A stretch of 5,148 nt of DNA from Thermodesulfobacteriota bacterium. GTDB taxonomy: Bacteria > Desulfobacterota > S145-22. The stretch is taken from the NCBI GenBank assembly GCA_024763435.1, contig JANTFN010000145.1, positions 1-5,148 of the forward strand, in the 5' to 3' direction. The translations under genes and the position numbers were made by a program. The notes beneath the pieces are model-generated. The model did not search any database, was not told the DNA's origin, and saw only the letters and a list, made by a program, of their open reading frames with translations. Numbering within the stretch: position 1 is the stretch's first letter; each line of letters begins with the position of its first letter. Shown one piece after another: positions 1 to 5,148 of the stretch.

Positions 1-1
1 G

Positions 2-58
2 GCGGCAAGCGCGGTGACGGGAGAAATTACACATCCGGAAAAAGTTATGAAAAGGTAG
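2..58 (+). CDS. leuC: 3-isopropylmalate dehydratase large subunit, C-terminal end (partial)
   Basis: Only the last 18 codons and a TAG stop are in the window. The frame reads AASAVTGEITHPEKVMKR. An 'AASA-TG-I-DP' style ending is typical of the LeuC/aconitase-type large subunit, which carries the 4Fe-4S cluster and isomerises 2-isopropylmalate to 3-isopropylmalate. The call rests on this short tail and on leuD lying just downstream, its obligate partner subunit. The cluster ligands and most of the protein lie off the left edge. The final arginine codon and the stop lie within a 7-base tandem repeat. The tail runs about eight residues past the usual end of the family, which is harmless at a C-terminus. 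Confidence 0.8.
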   Translation, partial: AASAVTGEITHPEKVMKR

Positions 59-78
59 AAGGCAGAAGGTAGAAGGGG
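52..78. repeat. Heptamer tandem repeat (AAGGYAG) over the leuC stop
   Basis: Three consecutive 7-base units are visible: AAGGTAG (52-58), AAGGCAG (59-65) and AAGGTAG (66-72). They are followed by a degenerate fourth unit beginning AAGGGG (73-78). The first unit contains the leuC stop codon. Short 7-base tandem repeats of this purine-rich kind are found in intergenic DNA of many bacteria and are prone to slippage. Any change in copy number here would alter only the spacer, because the stop lies in the first unit. Confidence 0.8.
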
Positions 79-95
79 TGATTAACCTCTTTTTT
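73..95 (+). terminator. Weak terminator-like hairpin between leuC and leuD
   Basis: AAGGGGT (73-79) can pair with ACCTCTT (85-91), giving seven pairs with one G-U, around the 5-base loop GATTA. The last bases of the stem merge into a run of six T (90-95). The shape is that of a short intrinsic terminator or attenuator, but the stem is short and only moderately GC-rich. If it works, it would lower leuD and asd expression relative to leuC rather than end the operon. It may also be chance. Confidence 0.35.
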
Positions 96-141
96 ATAGA
101 AACCTGGAAAGTATGAAGAAACGCGAAAGAAGGAAGACACG

Positions 142-642
142 ATGAATATCAGTGGAAGAGTTTGGGTTTTTGGAGATGATGTGGATACGGATCAGATTAT
201 TCCAGCGAGGTATCTGACAAGTTCCGACGCGGCCACCCTCGCCGCTCATTGTATGGAAGACGCGGATCCCGCGTTTCCCCTGAAGGTTCAGGAAGGCGAT
301 ATTATTGTCGCGGGGAGGAATTTCGGAAGCGGTTCTTCCCGGGAGCACGCGCCCATTGCTATCAAGGGGGCAGGTGTGGCCTGCGTTATCGCGGACAGCT
401 TTGCCCGAATTTTTTACAGGAATGCCTTTAACATGGGGCTGCCAATCTTTGTCTGTGAGGGGTTCAGCCAGGAGGTTAAAGAGGGGGACGTCATTCATGT
501 GGACGGGGACGCGGGTGAAATTCGTATTGACGGAAAGCCGGCGTGTTATACGGTATCTCCCATTCCGCCTTTTATGCAGGAATTGATTGAGGCGGGCGGG
601 CTGATGGCCTACACCCAAAAGGAGCTTGCCGCTCAGTCTTGA
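142..642 (+). CDS. leuD: 3-isopropylmalate dehydratase small subunit
   Basis: This 166-residue protein is the swivel-domain subunit of isopropylmalate isomerase. With LeuC it converts 2-isopropylmalate to 3-isopropylmalate in leucine synthesis in the cytoplasm. Visible motifs are DVDTDQIIPARYL (residues 13-25) and the hallmark GRNFGSGSSREHAP (58-71), which contributes the substrate-binding serine and arginine region. IADSFARIFYRNAFNMGLP (83-101) is also characteristic. The length fits the short LeuD type found in archaea and many anaerobes, not the roughly 200-residue E. coli type. That short group also includes homoaconitase small subunits; the residues after the substrate-loop tyrosine here are YLTS (24-27), which does not by itself settle specificity. 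The ATG follows AAGGAAG (130-136) with a 5-base gap. leuC lies just upstream, supporting the leucine role. Confidence 0.93.
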   Translation: MNISGRVWVFGDDVDTDQIIPARYLTSSDAATLAAHCMEDADPAFPLKVQEGDIIVAGRNFGSGSSREHAPIAIKGAGVACVIADSFARIFYRNAFNMGLPIFVCEGFSQEVKEGDVIHVDGDAGEIRIDGKPACYTVSPIPPFMQELIEAGGLMAYTQKELAAQS

Positions 643-667
643 AAATCAAGACCCGGGTTTTGAAAGT
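637..667 (+). other. Palindromic sequence at the leuD end
   Basis: TCTTGA (637-642, including the leuD stop) pairs perfectly with TCAAGA (646-651) around AAA. Its right arm can alternatively pair with TTTTGA across a central ACCCGGGT palindrome, so two mutually exclusive folds are possible. No T-run follows, so this is not a standard terminator. It may affect mRNA stability between leuD and asd, or have no role. Confidence 0.3.
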
Positions 668-702
668 ATCAGGGAGAAATAAAAGGAAAGGAGCGTAATG
701 GG

Positions 703-1722
703 ATGGAGAGAAGATTTAATGTCGCGGTAGCGGGCGCCACGGGCGCTGTGGGAAATATGATGGTGCAGGTGCTGGAAGAACGGAATTTTCCCGTCAACAA
801 ACTTAAACTCCTGGCCTCGGAGAGAAGCGAGGGAAAGGCCCTGCAGTTTCACGGCAAGTCTCACCGGGTTGAGGTTTTAACGCCTGAATCATTTGAAGAT
901 GTTGATGTGGCCCTCTTCTCCGCGGGGGGGTCCGTGAGCCTTGAATTCGCGCCAGCGGCCGCGGATAGCGGGGCGGTTGTCGTAGATAATTCGAGTGCTT
1001 TTCGTATGGACCCTGAAATCCCCCTCGTAGTTCCGGAGGTCAATCCTCACCATATTGCCGCTTACAAAAACCGGGGTATTATCGCGAATCCTAATTGTTC
1101 CACCATTCAGATGGTGGTGGCACTGAAGCCTATCTATGACGCGGCAGGCATTGAACGAATCGTGGTTTCCACCTATCAGGCGGTGTCCGGAACGGGAAAG
1201 CGGGCGATTCAGGAGCTTCAGGACCAGTCTATCGCTATTTTTAATATGAAGGAGATAAAAACGGACGTTTATCCTTATCAAATAGCCTTTAACTGTTTGC
1301 CGCATATTGATGTTTTTTTAGATAACGGCTACACGAAGGAAGAAATGAAGATGGTAAACGAGACGCGGAAGATTTTCGAAGACAACACCATCCGCGTAAC
1401 CGCGACCACGGTACGTGTTCCCGTCTTTTACGGGCATTCCGAGGCTGTAAACGTGGAAACCAAGAAAAAAATTTCAGTGGAAGAGGTCAGGACGCTGCTT
1501 TCAAAGGCACCAGGCGTCGTGGTCGTGGATGACCCTGAAAATATTCAATACCCTCTCGCTATAGAATCAGCAGGCAGGGATGAAACCTTCGTGGGGCGTA
1601 TTCGCGAGGATGAGTCCATCGAAAAGGGAATCAATCTGTGGGTGGTGGCGGATAACATCCGAAAGGGTGCGGCTACCAACGCCGTCCAGATTGCCGAGAT
1701 TCTTGTGCGGGATTATTTTTGA
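703..1722 (+). CDS. asd: Aspartate-semialdehyde dehydrogenase
   Basis: The 339-residue protein catalyses NADPH-dependent reduction of aspartyl phosphate to aspartate semialdehyde, the branch point to lysine, diaminopimelate, threonine and methionine. The N-terminal dinucleotide-binding motif is GATGAVG (11-17). The active site is NPNCSTIQM (129-137) with catalytic Cys132. STYQAVSGTGKRA (156-168) follows, with Gln159 as the expected second catalytic residue. RVPVFYGHSEAVNVE (238-252) supplies the substrate arginine Arg238 and His245. The length is normal for the bacterial family close to the Gram-positive and deltaproteobacterial type; it lacks the extra segments of the E. coli enzyme. The start is fixed by AAGGAG (688-693), 9 bases before ATG 703. 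An ATG at 698 is out of frame and too close. It lies 60 bases after leuD and is probably co-transcribed with it. Confidence 0.96.
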   Translation: MERRFNVAVAGATGAVGNMMVQVLEERNFPVNKLKLLASERSEGKALQFHGKSHRVEVLTPESFEDVDVALFSAGGSVSLEFAPAAADSGAVVVDNSSAFRMDPEIPLVVPEVNPHHIAAYKNRGIIANPNCSTIQMVVALKPIYDAAGIERIVVSTYQAVSGTGKRAIQELQDQSIAIFNMKEIKTDVYPYQIAFNCLPHIDVFLDNGYTKEEMKMVNETRKIFEDNTIRVTATTVRVPVFYGHSEAVNVETKKKISVEEVRTLLSKAPGVVVVDDPENIQYPLAIESAGRDETFVGRIREDESIEKGINLWVVADNIRKGAATNAVQIAEILVRDYF

Positions 1723-1773
1723 TGATAAGGGTTGAAAATAGAGAGAGCCTGAAATTTTACTGCGTATAACGAA

Positions 1774-2985
1774 ATGATAAAAAAAATTCCTTCCGCCAGC
1801 CTCAGGCTTGGCATGTTCGTTGACCATATCGACAGAGAATGGTTGAAAAATCCATTCTTGAAAAAGCAGTTTAAGCTTGTTTCAGACAACCAGTTAAAGA
1901 AATTTTTTGACTATCAGATAGAAGAAGTCTATATCGACACCGCGAAAGGCCTTGACGTTATTCAACCGGTCAGCCCTTCCGAGGAAAAAGCAACAGCAGC
2001 CTCAATTCCGCGGGAAGAAAAGGCTGGAATTGAAGCGGATCCCCCAGCGGAAAATTTAGGCAGATCCAAAAAAGTAGAGAAACTTTACAAAAATTCCTAT
2101 CAGGCAACGCACCGCTTGATGAACGATGTTCGCCTGGGGAAACTCGTGGATGCCAAAGAGGTTTCCAGGACGGTTGAGAACCTCGTAGAGCAGATTTTTG
2201 ATGATCAGGAGGCCCTTGTCGGGTTAAGTAAGCTCCAGGACTATGATGACTATACCTATACCCACTCTCTGAATGTCTGTATTTTCTGCCTTGCTATTGG
2301 AAAGGCTCTTGGGTATTCGAAAGAAAGGCTTGCCGTATTAGGGGAAGGGGCCCTCATTCATGATTTTGGAAAGATGCTTGTTCCTTTGGAGGTTTTAAAT
2401 AAACCTGGAAAATTGACTGATTCAGAATTTAAAATTATGAAGGAGCATGTCATTCGGGGGGTTGCCTATATTAAGGAAATTCCCGGTATTTCTCCGGATG
2501 CCATCCAGGTTGCGAAGGAACATCACGAACGCTTCAGCGGTAAAGGCTATCCCCTGGGCCTCAAAGAGAATTCAATTTCTGAATTCGGAAGAATTGCCGC
2601 CGTGGTGGATGTGTATGACGCCATAACCTCTGACCGTGTTTACCATCGCGGCATGATTCCTACCCGGGCCCTCCAGAAGATTTATGAGTGGCGGTATCAT
2701 GATTTTGACCCGGTTCTTGTTGAGATGTTCATTAAAATTGTGGGTATTTATCCCCTGGGAAGCCTTGTGATGTTGAGCGATGGGTGTGTTGGTATGGTTG
2801 TCGAGGGGAACATCCATAACTCTCTGCGTCCCAGGATACTGCTGCTTTTTGACAAGGGCGGCGATCCCCTGGCAGAACCGGAGATACTTAACCTTGCCCA
2901 GAATTCTTCACTGAAGATTCTGCATAATGTTGAACCGGAAACGCTGGAACTTGATCTCAAAAAGACCTGGAACAAATACCTGTGA
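1774..2985 (+). CDS. HD-GYP domain cyclic-di-GMP phosphodiesterase with DUF3391-type N-terminus
   Basis: This 403-residue soluble protein has three parts. Residues 1-60 resemble DUF3391 (KIPSASLRLGMFV, then a DREWLKNPF stretch). Residues 66-100 are a charged Ala/Glu/Pro-rich linker. Residues about 145-325 form an HD-GYP domain, followed by a beta-rich tail (325-395) usual in this family. Metal and active-site residues are intact: His164, HDFGK (196-200), His225, HHERFSGKGYP (250-260) and Asp279 in VVDVYDAITSDR. An active enzyme hydrolysing cyclic di-GMP, a motility and biofilm signal, is therefore expected. One deviation is Ser255 where Asp is common in the HHExxDGxGYP motif. There is no signal peptide, membrane helix or receiver domain, so the input signal is not apparent. 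A stop codon at 1750 excludes an upstream start. The ribosome binding site is weak. The gene is 51 bases after asd, so it probably shares that transcript, although no functional link to amino-acid synthesis is evident. Confidence 0.92.
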   Translation: MIKKIPSASLRLGMFVDHIDREWLKNPFLKKQFKLVSDNQLKKFFDYQIEEVYIDTAKGLDVIQPVSPSEEKATAASIPREEKAGIEADPPAENLGRSKKVEKLYKNSYQATHRLMNDVRLGKLVDAKEVSRTVENLVEQIFDDQEALVGLSKLQDYDDYTYTHSLNVCIFCLAIGKALGYSKERLAVLGEGALIHDFGKMLVPLEVLNKPGKLTDSEFKIMKEHVIRGVAYIKEIPGISPDAIQVAKEHHERFSGKGYPLGLKENSISEFGRIAAVVDVYDAITSDRVYHRGMIPTRALQKIYEWRYHDFDPVLVEMFIKIVGIYPLGSLVMLSDGCVGMVVEGNIHNSLRPRILLLFDKGGDPLAEPEILNLAQNSSLKILHNVEPETLELDLKKTWNKYL

Positions 2986-3003
2986 TATCAGATGAATATT
3001 TTT

Positions 3004-3043
3004 CAGCGCGTTTTACTTTTCAGAAAAATTACAAAACGAGCTG
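3004..3043. terminator. Imperfect hairpin between convergent genes
   Basis: CAGCGCGTTTT (3004-3014) and AAAACGAGCTG (3033-3043) pair with a single mismatch, and a small TTTT/AAAA stem lies inside the loop. It sits between the HD-GYP gene and the oppositely directed NYN gene, where a bidirectional terminator would be expected. No clear T-run follows on either strand, so intrinsic termination is uncertain. Nothing else is recognisable in 2986-3089. Confidence 0.3.
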
Positions 3044-3089
3044 TCCCGCGCCTCTTGCCCATTTTCTCACTTAACGGATAAGAATCTAT

Positions 3090-3617
3090 CTAAAGTTTAT
3101 TCAGGATATCCCGTTGTCTGCGGACCCTTTTGGGGGGTTTTTTCGCCGTGCCTCTTTTATGGCCGGGATAGCGAGCAGTGTCATCCTCTTCTTCTTTGAA
3201 CCCCTGACCCTTGTATAATTCATAGAGGGCGTTATCGATTTTTGCATCGAAGGTTTCTGAGCGCACACATACGCAATCAGTGGACCTCAATCGGTCATGA
3301 ATTCCCCGATCGGAGGTTACGACCACGATTTCCTTGCCTTTCTGTTTCGCGAGGGAGACAATAAAATCATCCGCTGTTTGCCCCTGATGCGAGAAGAGAA
3401 TCCTGATGCCCATTCGATTCTCCCGCGTAGTGGAAAGATGATAAAATCCCGTTCCGTCAAAAACAACAACGATAGGAAAACGGCGGATTTTTCGATATTC
3501 ATACAAACGACTGATCAACGCCTCGCGACCTTCCGCAATATCCTCCCGGTCGATAGACGCTAACTCAGGCGTGTTTCGTATGAGGTTATACCCGTCAATA
3601 ATTAAGGTCGGCGGCAT
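3090..3617 (-). CDS. YacP-like NYN (PIN-fold) domain ribonuclease
   Basis: The 175-residue protein matches the NYN_YacP family, whose Bacillus member Rae1 (YacP) is a ribosome-associated mRNA endonuclease. The acidic metal-binding residues of the PIN-like fold are visible: Asp8 in LIIDGYNLI (5-13), Asp54 in VVVFDG (50-55), Asp83/Asp84 in TADDFI (81-86), and Asp103 in VVTSDRGI (99-106). The catalytic core ends near residue 138. It is followed by an acidic patch (EEEDD, 142-146) and a strongly basic tail (about 153-169, rich in Lys and Arg) suited to RNA or ribosome contact. It is cytoplasmic, with no signal peptide. The start codon lies 2 bases after the ilvE stop, so it is probably translated by coupling from the ilvE message. 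The RNA substrate in this lineage is unknown; the Rae1 role is inference by family only. Confidence 0.85.
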   Translation of the reverse strand: MPPTLIIDGYNLIRNTPELASIDREDIAEGREALISRLYEYRKIRRFPIVVVFDGTGFYHLSTTRENRMGIRILFSHQGQTADDFIVSLAKQKGKEIVVVTSDRGIHDRLRSTDCVCVRSETFDAKIDNALYELYKGQGFKEEEDDTARYPGHKRGTAKKPPKRVRRQRDILNKL

Positions 3618-3619
3618 GC

Positions 3620-4555
3620 CTATTCATCGATGTAGGAGCGCCAGCGGGCGTATTCTCCCTTGCCCCATTCGCCTTTTCCCTTGACGACGTCAAAAAAGGC
3701 GGATTGAATCCGAAGGGTAATATCTCCGGCGGAGCCTTTTCCGATGGTCCGGTCATCTACCTCGCGAATCGGGGTTACCTCCGCCGCGGTACCGGTAAAA
3801 AAGGCCTCATCCGCCGTGTAAAGCTCGTCCCGCGTAAAGCGCTGTTCTACCACGTTGAGCCCCAGATCGCCCGCGAGGGTCATAATGGAATCACGCGTTA
3901 TCCCCGGCAGGATAGAAGTCAAAGGCGGTGTTTTGAGCGTGTTGCCCTCGACGATAAAGATATTTTCACCGGATGCCTCGCAGACATATCCCTCCGTGTC
4001 AAGCAACAGGGATTCGTCATAACCGGCTCGTACCGCCTCACGTTTGGCAAGGATAGAGTTGACGTAATTTCCGCAGATCTTTGCCTTGGTCATGCTGATA
4101 TTGACGTGGTGACGCGTGTAGGAAGATATTTTTACACGAATACCCTTTGTCAGCCCCTCTTCCCCAAGATAGGCACCCCACGGCCAGGTGACGATGAAGA
4201 GATGCACAGGATTGTCCTGGGGGTGCACGCCCATTACACCCTCACCGATAATAGCAACGGGGCGGATATAACCTTCTTTCAGGCCATTGGCGTTTAAGGT
4301 ATCTTTGATCCCCTGCTCGATTTCCTCCACGGAGAAAGGGATGTCCATCTCGCCAATCTTGGCGGAATTGCGCAGTCGGACAACATGTTCCCGTAATCGA
4401 AAGACGGCTGAGCGGCCATCTTCACACGCATAACAGCGTATACCCTCAAAAACACCCAGCCCATAATGAATGGTGTGCGTCAGGATATGGACGTTGGCGT
4501 CATCCCAGGCAATAAGGTTCCCATTTTTCCATATTTTTTCTGCCTTTTGTACCAT
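3620..4555 (-). CDS. ilvE: Branched-chain amino acid aminotransferase
   Basis: This 311-residue class IV (fold type IV) PLP enzyme transfers the amino group between glutamate and the keto acids of leucine, isoleucine and valine. The motifs match E. coli IlvE closely: YGLGVFEGIRCY (31-42), REHVVRLRNSAKI (55-67), GYIRP (95-99), FPWGAYLG-like TWPWGAYLG (123-131) and the PLP lysine Lys159 in KAKICGNY (157-164). Glu193 in CEASGENIF (192-200), LPGITRD (216-222) and GTAAEVTP (255-262) complete the set. The Tyr-Arg pair Tyr96/Arg98 and the PWGAYLG loop favour a true BCAT over D-alanine aminotransferase or aminodeoxychorismate lyase. Full length is expected (about 300-310). The ATG is preceded by AAGGGAGG (complement of 4561-4568), 5 bases away. 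The NYN ribonuclease gene follows after 2 bases. It serves the same pathway as the leuCD genes but is on the opposite strand. Confidence 0.95.
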   Translation of the reverse strand: MVQKAEKIWKNGNLIAWDDANVHILTHTIHYGLGVFEGIRCYACEDGRSAVFRLREHVVRLRNSAKIGEMDIPFSVEEIEQGIKDTLNANGLKEGYIRPVAIIGEGVMGVHPQDNPVHLFIVTWPWGAYLGEEGLTKGIRVKISSYTRHHVNISMTKAKICGNYVNSILAKREAVRAGYDESLLLDTEGYVCEASGENIFIVEGNTLKTPPLTSILPGITRDSIMTLAGDLGLNVVEQRFTRDELYTADEAFFTGTAAEVTPIREVDDRTIGKGSAGDITLRIQSAFFDVVKGKGEWGKGEYARWRSYIDE

Positions 4556-4560
4556 AACAG

Positions 4561-4568
4561 CCTCCCTT
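4561..4568 (-). promoter_or_regulatory. Strong ribosome binding site of ilvE
   Basis: On the minus strand this reads AAGGGAGG, a near-perfect Shine-Dalgarno sequence 5 bases before the ATG at 4555. It decides the ilvE start. Confidence 0.8.
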
Positions 4569-4587
4569 CGATTCTTTTTATCTATCT

Positions 4588-4616
4588 AATATAAACAATT
4601 CGCGCCTGAATTGCAA
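4588..4616 (-). promoter_or_regulatory. Sigma70-like promoter of ilvE and the NYN gene
   Basis: Read on the minus strand, TTGCAA (4616-4611) and TATATT (4593-4588) are separated by exactly 17 bases, fitting -35 and -10 elements (4/6 and 5/6 matches). Transcription would start near 4580, giving a leader of about 25 bases. That is too short for an attenuator or T-box, so no leader-based control is apparent. Confidence 0.6.
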
Positions 4617-4940
4617 TGTTTAAAAGACATCGTTTTTGGACCGGGGGATATTGCGTTGCAGAGACGCTCAAATCTGTTGGTCCGGTGATGACGTCGTGTA
4701 ACCGCAATGTAAAGGGTCAGTTTGTATGTTTCTCCCCTGGTTGATTCATTCAATATTTACTTCGATCGGAAAAGATGATAGAAAAAAACATGGGATGCTT
4801 AAATCACAAGATAAGTAAAAAACTTTGATTTAACCCTTATGAGTATCCTTTTAAACCCCGGTCAATTCGATGTTTCATGCGGCAATCATAAATTGAGCCC
4901 GCGTTACTTTAAAACAAATTCTGAATCCGGAAAACACTGA
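4617..4940. other. AT-rich gene-poor region upstream of ilvE
   Basis: No convincing gene is seen in these 324 bases. A 42-codon frame on the plus strand (4616-4744) has no ribosome binding site and overlaps the ilvE promoter. The segment 4650-4708 can fold: ATTGCGTT (4650-4657) pairs with AACCGCAAT (4700-4708) with one bulge, and GACG/CGTC lies nested inside. A 9-base near-repeat, TTGGACCGG (4636-4644) and TTGGTCCGG (4677-4685), lies across the same stretch. These could be operator or small-RNA elements, but nothing identifies them. Confidence 0.4.
4799..4833. repeat. Imperfect inverted repeat (TTAAATCA / TGATTTAA)
   Basis: TTAAATCA (4799-4806) and TGATTTAA (4826-4833) are perfect inverted copies. 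With one bulged C the stem extends by AAG/CTT to 11 pairs around a 12-base A-rich loop. It lies about 110 bases before the broken MFS reading frame. It may be a regulator binding site or an mRNA or terminator hairpin; no long T-run follows on the plus strand. Confidence 0.45.
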
Positions 4941-5051
4941 ATGGCATTTGAAAAAAAAGTTATTTTCCTGTCCAGCCTCACTATTTTTTTATCCCTGCTG
5001 GATGTCAATATTGTTCTTGTTTCATATCCGACAATGGCTGAATTTTTTTAG
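4941..5051 (+). pseudogene. N-terminal remnant of a DHA2-type MFS drug exporter
   Basis: A 36-codon frame begins MAFEKKVIFLSSLTIFLSLL and continues DVNIVLVSYPTMAEFF before a TAG stop. The pattern (short charged start, one hydrophobic helix, LD-x-x-IV, then a P-x-(I/M)-A-x-F ending) matches transmembrane segment 1 of the 14-helix DHA2 (EmrB/QacA-like) exporters, whose usual form is 'LD-TIVNVALP-IA--F'. A complete protein would have about 450-500 residues. Here the frame stops immediately after the helix, in a run of seven T (5043-5049), and none of the three frames beyond resembles the family's second helix. It therefore looks truncated by insertion or rearrangement rather than by a simple frameshift. 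The ribosome binding site is weak. The family call rests on one helix only, so a genuine short membrane peptide cannot be excluded. Confidence 0.55.
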
Positions 5052-5065
5052 TCCATCATAGAAAC

Positions 5066-5084
5066 CCTTGCCCTTTGGGCAAGG
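5066..5084. repeat. Perfect 8-bp hairpin CCTTGCCC-TTT-GGGCAAGG
   Basis: CCTTGCCC (5066-5073) and GGGCAAGG (5077-5084) pair perfectly around a 3-base TTT loop, 15 bases after the end of the MFS remnant. On the minus strand it is followed by GTTTCT, a poor T-run, so it could be a weak terminator for a minus-strand gene off the right edge. It could equally be a structural end of a mobile element. Confidence 0.6.
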
Positions 5085-5089
5085 TCAGA

Positions 5090-5113
5090 GTTCAGTGGCT
5101 TTGCCATCTGAAC
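5090..5113. repeat. 10-bp hairpin with bulged T and TTT loop
   Basis: GTTCAGTGGC (5090-5099) pairs with GCCA-T-CTGAAC (5103-5113) with a single extra T, around a TTT loop. It lies 5 bases after the previous hairpin and shares its GGC/GCC-flanked TTT loop. Two compact hairpins side by side suggest a selected DNA or RNA structure. A third, weaker stem (GAGGCA / TGTCCTC, 5132-5148) reaches the window edge and may be incomplete. Confidence 0.55.
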
Positions 5114-5148
5114 GACTCATTTGTTATATCCGAGGCAGAGTTGTCCTC

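Noticed and set aside
94..618. Long minus-strand open frame opposite leuD
   Set aside because: It is the antisense shadow of a clearly recognisable leuD and has no family resemblance.
698..730. Alternative ATG at 698 before asd
   Set aside because: It is in a different frame, reaches a stop after ten codons, and lies only 4 bases from the ribosome binding site that fits ATG 703.
1723..1773. Separate promoter for the HD-GYP gene (TTGAAA near 1730, TATAAC at 1765)
   Set aside because: The spacing between these elements is wrong, and a start from TATAAC would fall at or after the initiation codon.
3704..4297. 197-codon plus-strand frame opposite ilvE
   Set aside because: It is antisense to an intact ilvE with all active-site motifs, and the translation has no recognisable domain.
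4677..4710. T-box-like leader near GGTCCGGTGATG...AACCGC
   Set aside because: It lies upstream of the ilvE promoter, on the other strand, and lacks the conserved T-box sequence and a following terminator.
5049..5110. TAG at 5049 read through as pyrrolysine or by frameshift to continue the MFS protein
   Set aside because: The continuation in each frame is short or not hydrophobic and does not resemble the second helix of the family.
5086..5130. Possible integron attC site (hairpin with an extra base followed by GTTATAT)
   Set aside because: The matching left-hand core site (RYYYAAC type) is not present at the expected place upstream, and no integrase or cassette is visible.
1..5148. CRISPR array, tRNA or rRNA genes
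   Set aside because: No regularly spaced repeats and no tRNA- or rRNA-like sequence were seen on either strand.

Overview
The window reads as part of a chromosome of a Gram-negative anaerobe-type bacterium, most likely a deltaproteobacterium in the broad sense (Desulfobacterota or Syntrophales-like). This is inference from three things: a leuC-leuD-asd gene order, the short LeuD type (about 166 aa), and an HD-GYP protein with a DUF3391-type N-terminus. No rRNA or other marker gene is present to fix the taxon.

Left half, plus strand: the last 18 codons of leuC (ending at 58), then leuD (142-642), asd (703-1722) and an HD-GYP cyclic-di-GMP phosphodiesterase-type gene (1774-2985). The gaps are 83, 60 and 51 bases, so this looks like one transcription unit whose promoter lies off the left edge. 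LeuC and LeuD together form isopropylmalate isomerase of leucine synthesis. Asd makes aspartate semialdehyde for lysine, threonine, methionine and cell-wall diaminopimelate. leuB, which often follows leuD in related clusters, is absent here. The leuC stop codon sits inside a 7-base tandem repeat, followed by a small terminator-like hairpin.

Middle, minus strand: ilvE (4555 down to 3620), a branched-chain aminotransferase, is followed after 2 bases by a YacP-type NYN-domain ribonuclease gene (3617 down to 3090). A well-spaced sigma70-like promoter and a strong ribosome binding site precede ilvE. The two gene blocks converge at 2986-3089. IlvE catalyses the last step of leucine, valine and isoleucine synthesis, so the two blocks share a pathway although they are transcribed towards each other.

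Right end, 4617-5148: AT-richer, largely gene-free sequence. It holds an imperfect inverted repeat (4799-4833) and a 36-codon reading frame (4941-5051) that matches the first membrane helix of DHA2-type MFS drug exporters and then stops. Directly after that are two compact hairpins and a third at the window edge. This looks like a broken transporter gene, possibly interrupted by a mobile or repetitive element whose body lies beyond the window. No clearly novel system is visible. The right edge is the part most worth extending.
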